Positions 8,167 to 16,603 of a DNA stretch of 64,000 nucleotides are shown here, one piece after another. A model generated the notes under the pieces. That model had not been told where the DNA came from. It saw only the letters and a program-made list of their open reading frames with translations, and made no database searches. This DNA comes from Sphingopyxis sp. MSC1_008 (GTDB taxonomy: Bacteria; Pseudomonadota; Alphaproteobacteria; Sphingomonadales; Sphingomonadaceae), in the NCBI RefSeq assembly GCF_023197165.1, contig NZ_JALPRD010000005.1, forward strand, positions 186,001 through 250,000. Reading direction: 5' to 3'. Both the position numbers and the translations under genes were made by a program. Every line of letters starts with the position of its first letter. Within the stretch, counting starts at the first letter, position 1.

Positions 8167-9359
8167 TGTTTCTTTCCGCGCTTATGCTCGCCGCCGCCGG
8201 TGAAGAGGTGACCTTGCCGCCCCCGCACGGTCATTTGCCGCACGCCCACACGCACGCGCCGGGCGAGACCGACGAAACGCACGGCCCCGTGCTGTTGCAG
8301 GCGACCTATACGGCCGAAGTGATCGGCAATGCGTCGGGCGGCCTGAAGCGCGGGACGCGCTATCTCGACAATTTCGACATTGTGTTCGAGGCCGATATGG
8401 AGGCGCTCGTCGGCTGGAGCGGCGCGCAGGTTCACGTCTATGGCCTCTACAATAACGGCCGTTCGATCAGCGACCTCGTCGGCGATACGCAGGCGGTCAG
8501 CAACATTGAGACGGGCACTTCGGCGCTGCGGCTCTACGAAGCCTGGGTCGACCAAAAGGTCGGCGAACATGTTTCGGTGCGTGCGGGTCTTTATGATCTC
8601 AATTCGGAATTCGACGCGCTCGATGCGGCGGGCCTGTTCGTCAGCAGCCCGCACGGCATCGGCACCGATTTTGCGCAGAGCGGACAGAACGGACCGTCGA
8701 TCTTTCCCTCGACGTCGCTCGCCGCGCGGCTGGCGGTCACGCCCGCCGAAGGCTGGACGGTCCGCGCCGCGGTTCTGGACGGCGTTCCCGGCGATCCGGC
8801 GCATCCGGCGCGCACGACGGTCAAGCTCGGCGATGGCGACGGGGCGCTGCTTGTGGGCGAGGTCGAGGCACCGCTTGGCGGCGGCAAGTTGCTGCTCGGT
8901 CACTGGCGCTACACCGCCGACTTCGACCGCAACGACGGGAACGGGGCGGGCGACGGCAATGCCGGCACCTATGTTCGCGCCGAAGCCCCGCTGATCGATC
9001 GGTCGGGCCGCAAGGTCGACGCGTTCGTCCGGCTCGGCACCGCAACCGGCCGCTATAATATGTTCGACCGTTTCGCGAGCGGCGGCCTCAAATTCAGCGG
9101 CTGGGTTCCCGGGCGCGAGCTGGACGAGTTCGGTATCGCGGTCGCCGCGGCCTTCACGTCGGATTCGTGGCGCACGGCGACGGGCGGCGGCGCTTCCGAG
9201 GTGGCATTCGAGGCGACCTATCGCGCGCAGCTCGCACCATGGCTCGCCGTCCAGCCGAACATCCATTACATCCATCGCCCGTCGGCCGACCCTGCCATCG
9301 CCGACGCGCTGGTCATCGGGCTGCGGGCGGAGGCGAGCTTCAGCCTTTTGGGATTCTGA
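8166..9359 (+). CDS. Carbohydrate-porin (OprB)-like protein with His-rich N terminus
   Basis: A 397-residue predicted outer-membrane protein, translationally coupled to the preceding porin (TGATG). After a very short hydrophobic leader (MFLSALMLAAAG), a His-rich stretch (HGHLPHAHTHAPGETDETHG, about residues 21-40) may bind metal ions. The body matches OprB-type porins (ARLYEAWVDQ-like segment, VRAGLYDLNSEFD, WTVRAAVLDGVPGD) and ends in SFSLLGF. OprB proteins classically pass sugars, but the His-rich leader and iron-type neighbours could point to a metal-related role. The 3' end overlaps the convergent oxidoreductase gene by 20 bp. Confidence 0.78.
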   Translation: MFLSALMLAAAGEEVTLPPPHGHLPHAHTHAPGETDETHGPVLLQATYTAEVIGNASGGLKRGTRYLDNFDIVFEADMEALVGWSGAQVHVYGLYNNGRSISDLVGDTQAVSNIETGTSALRLYEAWVDQKVGEHVSVRAGLYDLNSEFDALDAAGLFVSSPHGIGTDFAQSGQNGPSIFPSTSLAARLAVTPAEGWTVRAAVLDGVPGDPAHPARTTVKLGDGDGALLVGEVEAPLGGGKLLLGHWRYTADFDRNDGNGAGDGNAGTYVRAEAPLIDRSGRKVDAFVRLGTATGRYNMFDRFASGGLKFSGWVPGRELDEFGIAVAAAFTSDSWRTATGGGASEVAFEATYRAQLAPWLAVQPNIHYIHRPSADPAIADALVIGLRAEASFSLLGF

Positions 9360-10557
9360 TCTCGCTCGAAGGCGGGCGATCGATCGGGATGTCGGCAAGT
9401 GCGGTCCATTTCGCCTCGCCGGCGCTGTTTTCGATCACCGCTTCGACGAAGGCCATCGTCCGCAGACCATCGCCGACCGCTGGAAACCAATCGGCCGTGC
9501 CGGGCGGCGGCGGGGTGGCGGCGTTCGCGCGAAGGGCGCGGCCGAAGCTGCGATAGAGGTTGGCAAACGCCTCGATATAGCCCTCGGGATGTCCCGCCGG
9601 GGTGCGCAGCCGCGCCATCGTCCGGTCGTCGAGGCCGGGGCCGCCCGCGCGGATCACTTCGGTCGGCCGGTCGAGCCAGCGTAAAGTCAACGTGTTGGGC
9701 TCCATCTGCGACCATTCGAGCCCGCCTTCCTCGCCATGGATCCGCAGGCGCAAGCCGTTTTCATCGCCCGCGGCGACCTGGCTGGCTTTCAGCACGCCGC
9801 GCGCGCCGCCGTCGAATCGCAGCAGCACCGCGACATCGTCGTCGAGGCGGCGGCCCGGAACATGTGTAGCCAACTCCGCGCTGAGCGACCCGACCGCAAG
9901 CCCGGAGACATGTTCGGCCAGCTGGAAGGCGTGCGTTCCGATATCGCCGAGGCAGCCGCCCAGCCCCGCGCGCGCAGGATCGGTACGCCATTCGGCCTGC
10001 TTGTTGCCGTCCTTGTCGATCGGGCGGCTCAGCCAGCCTTGCGAATATTCGACCTGCACCAACCGGATCTTGCCGAAATCGCCGCGTGCGACGCGCACGC
10101 GCGCCTCTTCGATCAGTGGATAGCCGCTATAGGTGAACGCCAGCCCGTACAGCTTGCCTCTGCGCGCGACGGCCGCGGCGATCGCCTGCGCTTCGGCGAG
10201 GTTCAGCGCCATCGGCTTTTCGGACAAGACGTGAAAACCGGCATCGAGCGCGGCGATCGCCATCGGGGCGTGCAGATGATTCGGGGTGACGATCGCCAGC
10301 ACCTCCATCCGCTGATCCTCGGGCAGCGCGGCCTCACCTGCGAGCAGCGCGTCGAGCGTCGCGTAAGCCCGAACGGGGTCGAGCCCGAGCGCCGCGGCGC
10401 TGCGCCGATTGCGCTCGGCGTCGCTGCTGAACGCACCGCATACCAGCGCAAACTCGCCATCGAGCGCGGCGGCCATCCGGTGTACCGCGCCAATGAACGC
10501 GCCCTCGCCGCCGCCGACCATGCCGTAGCGCGTTTTTGACCTCGTATTCGTATTCAT
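9340..10557 (-). CDS. Gfo/Idh/MocA family NAD(P)-dependent oxidoreductase
   Basis: A 405-residue protein. The start at 10557 (MNTNTRSKTRYGMVGGG) is preceded by GAGGGAA and was preferred over the longer open frame. The Rossmann fold shows GMVGGGEGAFIGAVH. The EKPMALNLAEA motif carries the conserved Lys of the family, and GGCLGDIGTHAFQLAEHVSG carries the usual His. These enzymes oxidise or reduce sugars and inositols at ring carbons. It is divergent from the cytochrome-c/GMC dehydrogenase operon with 95 bp between starts, which suggests common control and a role on the 3-keto sugar made there. The 3' end overlaps a porin gene by 20 bp. Confidence 0.92.
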   Translation of the reverse strand: MNTNTRSKTRYGMVGGGEGAFIGAVHRMAAALDGEFALVCGAFSSDAERNRRSAAALGLDPVRAYATLDALLAGEAALPEDQRMEVLAIVTPNHLHAPMAIAALDAGFHVLSEKPMALNLAEAQAIAAAVARRGKLYGLAFTYSGYPLIEEARVRVARGDFGKIRLVQVEYSQGWLSRPIDKDGNKQAEWRTDPARAGLGGCLGDIGTHAFQLAEHVSGLAVGSLSAELATHVPGRRLDDDVAVLLRFDGGARGVLKASQVAAGDENGLRLRIHGEEGGLEWSQMEPNTLTLRWLDRPTEVIRAGGPGLDDRTMARLRTPAGHPEGYIEAFANLYRSFGRALRANAATPPPPGTADWFPAVGDGLRTMAFVEAVIENSAGEAKWTALADIPIDRPPSSEIRIPKG

Positions 10558-10652
10558 CGCATTCCCTCGGCCCGAATTTCCAAAATTGTTTGCATAATAG
10601 GATTTCGAACGGTTACCTGATCGCACCGGCTGTTGCCAGACGGGAGAGGATA

Positions 10653-11042
10653 ATGAAATTTCTGTTCGCCCTGCCACCGGCGGGGGCAATATTGATTGCG
10701 CTGATGCTCGCGCCTTCGCCAGCGGCGGTTGCGGCACCCGCCCAAGGTCCCGGCGCGCAGGCCTTCGCGGCGTGCCGCGCCTGTCATACGCTGGAGCCCG
10801 GCGGCAAAAGCACGATGGGTCCCAATCTGCACGGTCTGTTCGGCCGGCAAGCCGGCTCAGTGGCCGGATTCAAATACAGCCCGGCGCTCAAGGCGTCGAA
10901 AATTCGCTGGGACGACAAGTCGCTCGACGAATATCTCGCCGCGCCGACCAAAAAGGTTCCGGGGACGCGCATGGTCGTCAAGGTGGCCGACCCGGCGCGC
11001 CGCGCGGCGCTGATCGCCTGGCTCAAGACCGAAACCAAATGA
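10653..11042 (+). CDS. Periplasmic class I c-type cytochrome
   Basis: A 129-residue protein starting at ATG 10653 after GGGAGAGGA. The Sec signal peptide ends near AVAAPA (residue 30). One haem c site CRACH lies at residues 41-45. The axial Met is probably in VPGTRMVVKV, after the MGPNLHGLFGRQAGS block typical of cytochrome c2/c550 types. It heads the operon that ends with a GMC dehydrogenase and its small subunit, so it likely takes electrons from that enzyme and passes them to the respiratory chain. Confidence 0.93.
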   Translation: MKFLFALPPAGAILIALMLAPSPAAVAAPAQGPGAQAFAACRACHTLEPGGKSTMGPNLHGLFGRQAGSVAGFKYSPALKASKIRWDDKSLDEYLAAPTKKVPGTRMVVKVADPARRAALIAWLKTETK

Positions 11043-11058
11043 CCGGAAAGGTATCCGC

Positions 11059-12102
11059 ATGAAGGGTCCGGCTGTTTTCCTCGCGCAGTTCATGGGCGAC
11101 GATGCGCCGTTCGACACTTTGCCCTCGGCGGCGCGCTGGATGGCAGATGCAGGCTATGTCGGCATCCAGATTCCGACGTGGGACAGCCGCTGCATCGACC
11201 TCAAGCAGGCAGCCGAAAGCCAAGATTATTGCGACGAACTCGCGGGCACCTGTCGCGAAGCGGGGGTCGAAATCACCGAGCTGTCGACGCATCTGCAGGG
11301 CCAGCTGGTCGCGGTGCATCCTGCCTATGACGCCCAGTTCGACGCCTTCGCGCCCGACGCGGTGAAGGGCAAGCCCGCCGAGCGTCAGGTCTGGGCGGTG
11401 GAGCAGCTCCATCTTGCCGCGAAAGCGAGCCGCCGGCTGGGTCTCGAAGCCCATGCGACCTTTTCGGGCGCGCTCGCCTGGCCCTATCTCTACCCGTGGC
11501 CGCAGCGTCCCACCGGACTGGTCGAAGAAGCCTTCGCCGAACTCGCGAAGCGCTGGCGGCCGATCCTCGATGCCTTCGACGAACAGGGCATCGACCTCGC
11601 CTATGAAATTCATCCCGGCGAGGATCTGCACGACGGTGTGACCTTCGAGCGCTTCCTCGCCGGTGTCGACAATCATCCGCGCGCCAACATCCTCTACGAT
11701 CCTAGCCATTATGTGCTGCAGGCGCTCGACTATCTGCAGTTCATCGACATCTATCACGAGCGGATCCGCATGTTCCACGTCAAAGATGCCGAGCTGAATC
11801 CGACGGGTCGATCGGGCGTCTATGGCGGTTTTCAGGACTGGGTCGACCGGCCTGGGCGCTTCCGCTCGCTGGGCGACGGCCAAGTCGATTTCGGCGGCAT
11901 TTTCTCCAAGCTGACGCAATATGGCTATGCCGGCTGGGCGGTGCTCGAATGGGAATGCTGCCTGAAGCATCCCGAGGACGGCGCGCGCGAAGGCGCTCCT
12001 TTCATCGCCGCGCACATGATCCGCAAGGCCGACAAGGCGTTCGACGATTTCGCGGGGGGGAGCGACCCGGCGCTCAACCGCGCGATGCTGGGGCTAAGCT
12101 AA
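11059..12102 (+). CDS. Sugar phosphate isomerase/epimerase (xylose isomerase-like TIM barrel)
   Basis: A 347-residue AP endonuclease 2-type TIM barrel with no signal peptide, so cytoplasmic. Metal-ligand blocks are visible in order: ITELSTHLQGQLVAVHP, DLAYEIHPGEDLHDG, LYDPSHYVLQ, RMFHVKDAELNP and GWAVLEWECCLK. The spacing to the cytochrome gene is only 16 bp. Proteins of this family accompany Gfo/Idh/MocA and GMC dehydrogenases in keto-sugar and inositol catabolism, where they isomerise or epimerise the oxidised sugar. Its precise substrate is not deducible. The unusual CC pair near the C terminus is not a known catalytic feature. Confidence 0.9.
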   Translation: MKGPAVFLAQFMGDDAPFDTLPSAARWMADAGYVGIQIPTWDSRCIDLKQAAESQDYCDELAGTCREAGVEITELSTHLQGQLVAVHPAYDAQFDAFAPDAVKGKPAERQVWAVEQLHLAAKASRRLGLEAHATFSGALAWPYLYPWPQRPTGLVEEAFAELAKRWRPILDAFDEQGIDLAYEIHPGEDLHDGVTFERFLAGVDNHPRANILYDPSHYVLQALDYLQFIDIYHERIRMFHVKDAELNPTGRSGVYGGFQDWVDRPGRFRSLGDGQVDFGGIFSKLTQYGYAGWAVLEWECCLKHPEDGAREGAPFIAAHMIRKADKAFDDFAGGSDPALNRAMLGLS

Positions 12103-12148
12103 CGACGCGGCGGACGAATTAAACGATAATAATCAAAGGGGACGCAGG

Positions 12149-13447
12149 ATGACGACATTGCACAAGGGGCGCTTATTCTGGCTGGGCGTGCTCGCGCTGT
12201 TCACCGCCGCGGCAAGCCTCGCGATCCGCGGTGCGATCGCCAGCGGGCTCAAGGCAGAATGGATCGACCCGATCGCTCCGTTGCAGGCGGGCGAGTTGAT
12301 TGCCGCTGCGCTGGGTGCAGCGTTCCTGAGCTTTTCGATCACCTTGTTCGTCGTCAGCGCGCTGCTCGACCAGATTGGCATGAAGCGGTGCCTCGCGGGG
12401 GCGGGCCTGTGCTTCATCGTCGGCCCGTTGATGATCGTCACCGCGGGCCATGTGGCAACCGGCATGAACATCTATTGGCTCGTCTGGGCGGGGATGTTGC
12501 TCAGCGGCATCGGCTGGGGGCTGACCGAAGCGGCGATCAATCCGTTGACCGCGCAGCTTTACCCCGAGGACACGACGCACCGGCTCAACGTGCTGCACGC
12601 CTGGTTCCCCGGCGGCATCATCGTCGGCGGGCTTGCCGGCTTCTTCCTTTCTGCCGCCTTGCCCTGGCAGGGCATCATGGCGCTGGTGATGATCCCCGCG
12701 GCGGCTACCGTCGTGATCGCTCTCACCACAACCTTTCCCCCGCCGCTGCGCAGCGAAAGCGGCGTCAGCTTCGGCGAGATGATGAGCGAAGTGTTTCGCC
12801 GGCCGAGCTTCTTCATCTGGTTTGGCGCGATGTTCCTGACCGCGGCCTCCGAACTGGCGCCCGGACAGTGGATCGATGTCGCGCTGTCGAACCGCGTTGG
12901 CATGCGCGGCATTCTGCTCCTCGTCTATGTCAACGCGCTGATGTTCGTCTTCCGCCATTTCGCAGGCCGCCTCGCCAACAAAATCTCGAATCCCGGGCTG
13001 CTATGGGTATCGAGCCTGCTCGCCGCGATCGGCCTGTTCATGCTGAGCCAGGCGCAGTCGCCGATTACCGCGATCGTCGCCGCCACCGTTTGGGGCCTCG
13101 GCGTCTGCGTGATGTGGCCGACGATGCTCGCTTCGGTTGCCGAACGCTATCCGCGCGGCGGGTCGTGGGCGATGGGGCTGGTCGGATCGGCGGGCGCGCT
13201 CGCGAGCTTCTTCGTGCTGCCGCAACTCGGCGCGATGTTCGACCAGGCCAAGATCGAGTTTGCCGGCGGTCCCGAAGCCTTTGCGGCGCTGACCGGTGCC
13301 GCGAAGCTGGCGGTCGAGGACGCGGCGGCGTCGCTGTCGTTCCAGCGGCTGGCAATCCTGCCGGTGATCCTGCTCGCGGTGTTCGGCTTCATCTGGCTGC
13401 GCGAGCGCGGCAAGTCGCGCGCGACGCTCGCGGGTCAGACCGCATGA
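12149..13447 (+). CDS. Major facilitator superfamily transporter (FucP-like)
   Basis: A 432-residue polytopic membrane protein with about 12 hydrophobic segments. ATG 12149 follows GCAGG. Recognisable regions include the first helices, the AWFPGGIIVGGLAGFFL segment (helix 5) and VWGLGVCVMWPTMLAS in the C-terminal half, which resemble sugar:H+ symporters of the FucP/GlcP type. It lies 46 bp after the epimerase and its stop overlaps the next start (ATGA). The context indicates uptake of the sugar or oxidised sugar handled by this operon. Confidence 0.87.
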   Translation: MTTLHKGRLFWLGVLALFTAAASLAIRGAIASGLKAEWIDPIAPLQAGELIAAALGAAFLSFSITLFVVSALLDQIGMKRCLAGAGLCFIVGPLMIVTAGHVATGMNIYWLVWAGMLLSGIGWGLTEAAINPLTAQLYPEDTTHRLNVLHAWFPGGIIVGGLAGFFLSAALPWQGIMALVMIPAAATVVIALTTTFPPPLRSESGVSFGEMMSEVFRRPSFFIWFGAMFLTAASELAPGQWIDVALSNRVGMRGILLLVYVNALMFVFRHFAGRLANKISNPGLLWVSSLLAAIGLFMLSQAQSPITAIVAATVWGLGVCVMWPTMLASVAERYPRGGSWAMGLVGSAGALASFFVLPQLGAMFDQAKIEFAGGPEAFAALTGAAKLAVEDAAASLSFQRLAILPVILLAVFGFIWLRERGKSRATLAGQTA

Positions 13448-14346
13448 GCTTATCGCGCCGAGCGGTTCTGGCGGGCGGCGCCGCCGCCGCGGCGACGGTG
13501 GCGAACGGCGCGATAGCGCAGAACGCGCCGCGCTTTTCGCTGAAATACGCTCCGCACGAAGGCAGCTTCAAAAGCCGCGGCGACCGGCTCGAACAGATCG
13601 CTTTTGCCGCCGATCAGGGCTTTACCGCATGGGAGGATAATGAGGCGGCCAGCCGTTCGGTTACAGACCAGACGGCGATGGCGCGCGCACTGCAACAACG
13701 CGGCATGACGATGGGCGTGTTCGTCGCGAGCATGCCGCGATGGGCCGAGTTCCGGCCGCTGCTCGGCGGCAGCGACGATAGCGATCGCGAGCGCTTCCTT
13801 GCCGATATTCGCAGTTCGGTCGACGTCGCCAAAAGGCTGAATTCGAAGCATATGACGATCGTCACCGGCTTCATGGACCGCAAGCTGCCGGTCGATATCC
13901 AGACCGCGCGCGTGATCGATGTGCTGCGCCGCGCTGCCGAAATCTATGAACCGCATGGCCTCACCATGGTGATGGAGCCGCTCAACACGCTGGTGAACCA
14001 TCCCGGCGTGTTCATGTCGACCGTCCCGCAGGGCTATGCGATGGCGCGCGCGGTCGACAGCCCCGCGATCAAGGTGCTGGCGGACCTGTATCACGAGCAG
14101 ATTCAGGCGGGGAACCTGATCAATACCCTGGACAGTTGCTGGAACGAGATCGCCTACGTCCAGTTCGGCGACAATCCCGGCCGCAACGAGCCCGGCAGCG
14201 GCGAAATCAATTATCGCAATATCGTGCGCTGGCTGCGCGCGAAGAAATTCGCCGGAGTGATCGGCATGGAACATGGCAATTCGGTCGACGGCCGTGCCGG
14301 CGAAGAGCGGCTGATCGCCGCGTATCGCCAAATCGACGCGGCATGA
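13444..14346 (+). CDS. Hydroxypyruvate isomerase-like TIM-barrel protein with Tat-type leader
   Basis: A 300-residue protein whose ATG overlaps the MFS stop (ATGA). A twin-arginine-like leader (SLSRRAVLAGGAAAA) precedes the mature region. The fold matches Hyi-type isomerases: MVMEPLNTLVNHPGVF supplies a metal-binding Glu, VLADLYHEQIQAGNLI a His/Asp pair, VQFGDNPGRNEPGSGEINY the next ligand, and FAGVIGMEHG the last. Export of an Hyi-like barrel is unusual for the classical enzyme but common in secreted sugar-isomerase paralogues of keto-glycoside clusters. It probably isomerises an oxidised sugar in the periplasm; this is inference. Confidence 0.88.
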   Translation: MSLSRRAVLAGGAAAAATVANGAIAQNAPRFSLKYAPHEGSFKSRGDRLEQIAFAADQGFTAWEDNEAASRSVTDQTAMARALQQRGMTMGVFVASMPRWAEFRPLLGGSDDSDRERFLADIRSSVDVAKRLNSKHMTIVTGFMDRKLPVDIQTARVIDVLRRAAEIYEPHGLTMVMEPLNTLVNHPGVFMSTVPQGYAMARAVDSPAIKVLADLYHEQIQAGNLINTLDSCWNEIAYVQFGDNPGRNEPGSGEINYRNIVRWLRAKKFAGVIGMEHGNSVDGRAGEERLIAAYRQIDAA

Positions 14347-14357
14347 GGGAGACACGC

Positions 14358-15185
14358 GTGAAGCATATCATCTGGGCCGCGGCGATCGCGGTCACTGTCG
14401 CGGCGGGCGGTCCTGCCACTGCGCAGGAGAAACCCGGATTCAAGGACACGCCGATATTGCCCGACGGCAAATGGCGCGTGCATGATTCCGATCGCCCCCA
14501 TCCGACCGTCGTGACGCCCGGCGCGGTTCCCGGCGCTCCGCCCTCGGACGCCGTGGTGCTGTTCGACGGCAAATCGCTCGATGCGTGGCAGACGCAGGCA
14601 ACCCCGTGGGTCGTCAAGGACGGCGCGGCGACGTCGGTCCCGCGCGCCGACGGCGGCGGCGAAAATGCGCTGGTCAGCAAGGCGAGCTTCGGCGACGTCC
14701 AGCTCCACCTCGAATTCGCCTCGCCCAACCCGCCGACGAAAAGCTCGCAGGACCGCGGCAACAGCGGCATCTGGTTCATGCAGCGCTACGAGATCCAGAT
14801 CCTCGACGGCTATCAGAACCCCACTTACGCCGACGGCACCGTGGGCTCGATCTATGCCTGGAAGCCGCCGCTGGTGAACGCATCGCGCAAGCCCGGCGAA
14901 TGGCAGAGCTACGATATCGTCTTCGAGCGACCGCATTTCGGACCCGATGGCAAGCTGCTGCGCCCGGCCTATGTCACTGCCTTCCTCAACGGTGTGCTCG
15001 TGCAGAACCGCCAGCCGTGGCTCGGCAGCACCGTCTGGCGCAAGGTCGCGACGTATGAAGCGCATGGCGATGCCGCGCCGATCCAGCTCCAGGACCATAA
15101 TTCGCCGGTTTCGTTCCGTAACATCTGGGTGCGCCCGCTGCCCGAAGCGGCGGCGAGCCATGACTTCGAAGGAACCGTGAAATGA
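14358..15185 (+). CDS. Secreted DUF1080 / 3-keto-disaccharide hydrolase family protein
   Basis: The GTG at 14358 is favoured because GAGGGA lies 7 bases upstream and the product then starts with a good Sec leader (VKHIIWAAAIAVTVAAGG). An ATG at 14343, overlapping the previous stop, would add five residues. The mature part is a concanavalin-like DUF1080 domain with VVLFDGKSLDAWQ, QDRGNSGIWFMQRYEIQILD, SWRKVATYE-like and PIQLQDHNSPVSFRNIWVRPL, all hallmark blocks. DUF1080 proteins have been shown to cleave 3-keto-glucosides, which matches the dehydrogenase encoded in the same operon. It should act in the periplasm on the keto-glycoside. Confidence 0.9.
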   Translation: MKHIIWAAAIAVTVAAGGPATAQEKPGFKDTPILPDGKWRVHDSDRPHPTVVTPGAVPGAPPSDAVVLFDGKSLDAWQTQATPWVVKDGAATSVPRADGGGENALVSKASFGDVQLHLEFASPNPPTKSSQDRGNSGIWFMQRYEIQILDGYQNPTYADGTVGSIYAWKPPLVNASRKPGEWQSYDIVFERPHFGPDGKLLRPAYVTAFLNGVLVQNRQPWLGSTVWRKVATYEAHGDAAPIQLQDHNSPVSFRNIWVRPLPEAAASHDFEGTVK

Positions 15186-15745
15186 TCATCGATCGCAGAG
15201 ACGCGCTGGCCGGCATGGCCGCGATGTTCGGCGCGAGCCTGTTCGCCCCGATCGCGCGCGCTGCGGCGGGAGAAACGCCCCCGATCATCAGCAGCGGACC
15301 GCCCTCCTCGCCCGTGTTTACCGCGCAGCAGCGCGCGCTGATGACCGCGCTCAGCGAGCGCGTGATGCCGACCACCGACACCCCCGGCGCGATCGCGGCG
15401 GGCGTCCCCGAATATATCGAAAAGCTGCTCGCCGACTGGGCCTCGCCCGACGATCGCAAACCGATCATCGCGGGGCTCGACGCGATCGAGGCGCGCAGCC
15501 GGACCGATTTCAAGATCGCCGCCGACAAGGCGACGCCCGCGCAGCAGGACGCGCTGCTGACGCTGGCGATGGAAGGCAAGCTGCCCGGCGGCAAGGACTT
15601 CTTCGACAAGTTCCGTCAGCTCGTGCTCACCGGATATTTCACGTCGGAAGTCGGCATTACGCAGGAGCGCGAATATCTTCCCGTCCCCGGCCGCTACGAC
15701 GGCGCCTATCCCTATTCCGAGATCAAAAAGGTGTTTTCGTCATGA
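15182..15745 (+). CDS. Gluconate 2-dehydrogenase subunit 3-like small subunit (Tat-exported)
   Basis: A 187-residue protein overlapping the DUF1080 stop (ATGA). The N terminus carries a twin-arginine leader (DRRDALAGMAAMFGASLF). The body holds the subunit 3 signature: LMTALSERVMPTTDTPGAIAAGVPEYI, ending in the YPYSEIKKVF tail. In known flavo-dehydrogenases the small subunit carries the Tat signal and co-exports the FAD-containing GMC large subunit by a hitch-hiker mechanism. Here the GMC subunit at 16604 lacks its own signal, so the same arrangement is expected. Confidence 0.93.
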   Translation: MIIDRRDALAGMAAMFGASLFAPIARAAAGETPPIISSGPPSSPVFTAQQRALMTALSERVMPTTDTPGAIAAGVPEYIEKLLADWASPDDRKPIIAGLDAIEARSRTDFKIAADKATPAQQDALLTLAMEGKLPGGKDFFDKFRQLVLTGYFTSEVGITQEREYLPVPGRYDGAYPYSEIKKVFSS

Positions 15746-16581
15746 TGATCAACAGGCGGCAATGGATGGCGGGCGGCGCCGCGCTCGGGGCAACACTCGC
15801 AGCGGGACCGCTCATGGCAAAGAGCCTTAAATCGAAACCCATCGGCATCCAGCTCTATACCGTGCGCGAACTCTTCTCGAAGGACCCGATGGGGACGCTC
15901 GAGAAGGTGGCGGCGATCGGTTATCGGGAAGTCGAATATGGCGGTGGCGGCTACGACAAGATGGACCATGCCGCGCTCCGCAAGACGATGGACCGGCTGG
16001 GGCTGAAATCACCCTCGATCCATGTCGCCTATGAGGCGCTCGCCAGCGATTTCGACGGCGCGGTCGCGATGACCAAGGCGCTGGGCGCCGACACGCTGGT
16101 CGTTCCCTATATGACCGACGCGCATCGCAATGCCGAGGGCTGGAAAGCGGCAGTCGCCAATTTCAATCGCTATGCCGAACGGCTCAAAAAGGCCGGGCTC
16201 GGCTTCGCCTACCACAATCATGACTTCGAGTTCATATTGAAGCCGGGCGGCACCAGCCTGTTCGACACGCTGATCGCCGACGCCGATCCGGCATTGGTCC
16301 AGATCGAACTCGACCTGTTCTGGGCGGTCGCCGCGGGCGAGGATCCCAAGGCGATCATCCGGCGCCTGCCCGGCCGCATCTATGCCTATCATGTCAAGGA
16401 TCGCACCGCCGACGGCAAGATGACGAGCGTCGGCAAGGGCGTGATCGATTTCGCCGACATTTTCACGCTCAACCGGACCGCCGGCGTGAAGCATTTCTAT
16501 GTCGAGAACGACCAGTCGCCCGCGCCCTATCTTCCCGACATCCAGACCAGCTTCACCACGCTCAGCCGCCTTCGCGCGTAA
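15742..16581 (+). CDS. Tat-exported sugar phosphate isomerase/epimerase-like TIM barrel
   Basis: A 279-residue protein with an ATGA overlap to the previous gene and a twin-arginine leader (NRRQWMAGGAALGATLAAG). Blocks typical of the family follow: GIQLYTVRELF, YREVEYGGGGYD, FAYHNHDFEF, VQIELDLFWAVAAGED and IYAYHVKDRT. The His/Glu/Asp metal ligands are in place. It is the third epimerase-type barrel in this operon and the second exported one, which suggests successive periplasmic processing of the keto sugar after glycoside cleavage. Confidence 0.92.
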   Translation: MMINRRQWMAGGAALGATLAAGPLMAKSLKSKPIGIQLYTVRELFSKDPMGTLEKVAAIGYREVEYGGGGYDKMDHAALRKTMDRLGLKSPSIHVAYEALASDFDGAVAMTKALGADTLVVPYMTDAHRNAEGWKAAVANFNRYAERLKKAGLGFAYHNHDFEFILKPGGTSLFDTLIADADPALVQIELDLFWAVAAGEDPKAIIRRLPGRIYAYHVKDRTADGKMTSVGKGVIDFADIFTLNRTAGVKHFYVENDQSPAPYLPDIQTSFTTLSRLRA

Positions 16582-16603
16582 CCCAATTTTCGAGGATCAA
16601 GAT

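Noticed and set aside
12259..13443. N-terminal extension of the Hyi-like gene through the MFS gene
   Set aside because: The extension is the MFS gene read in another frame. The Tat leader and ATGA overlap place the start at 13444.
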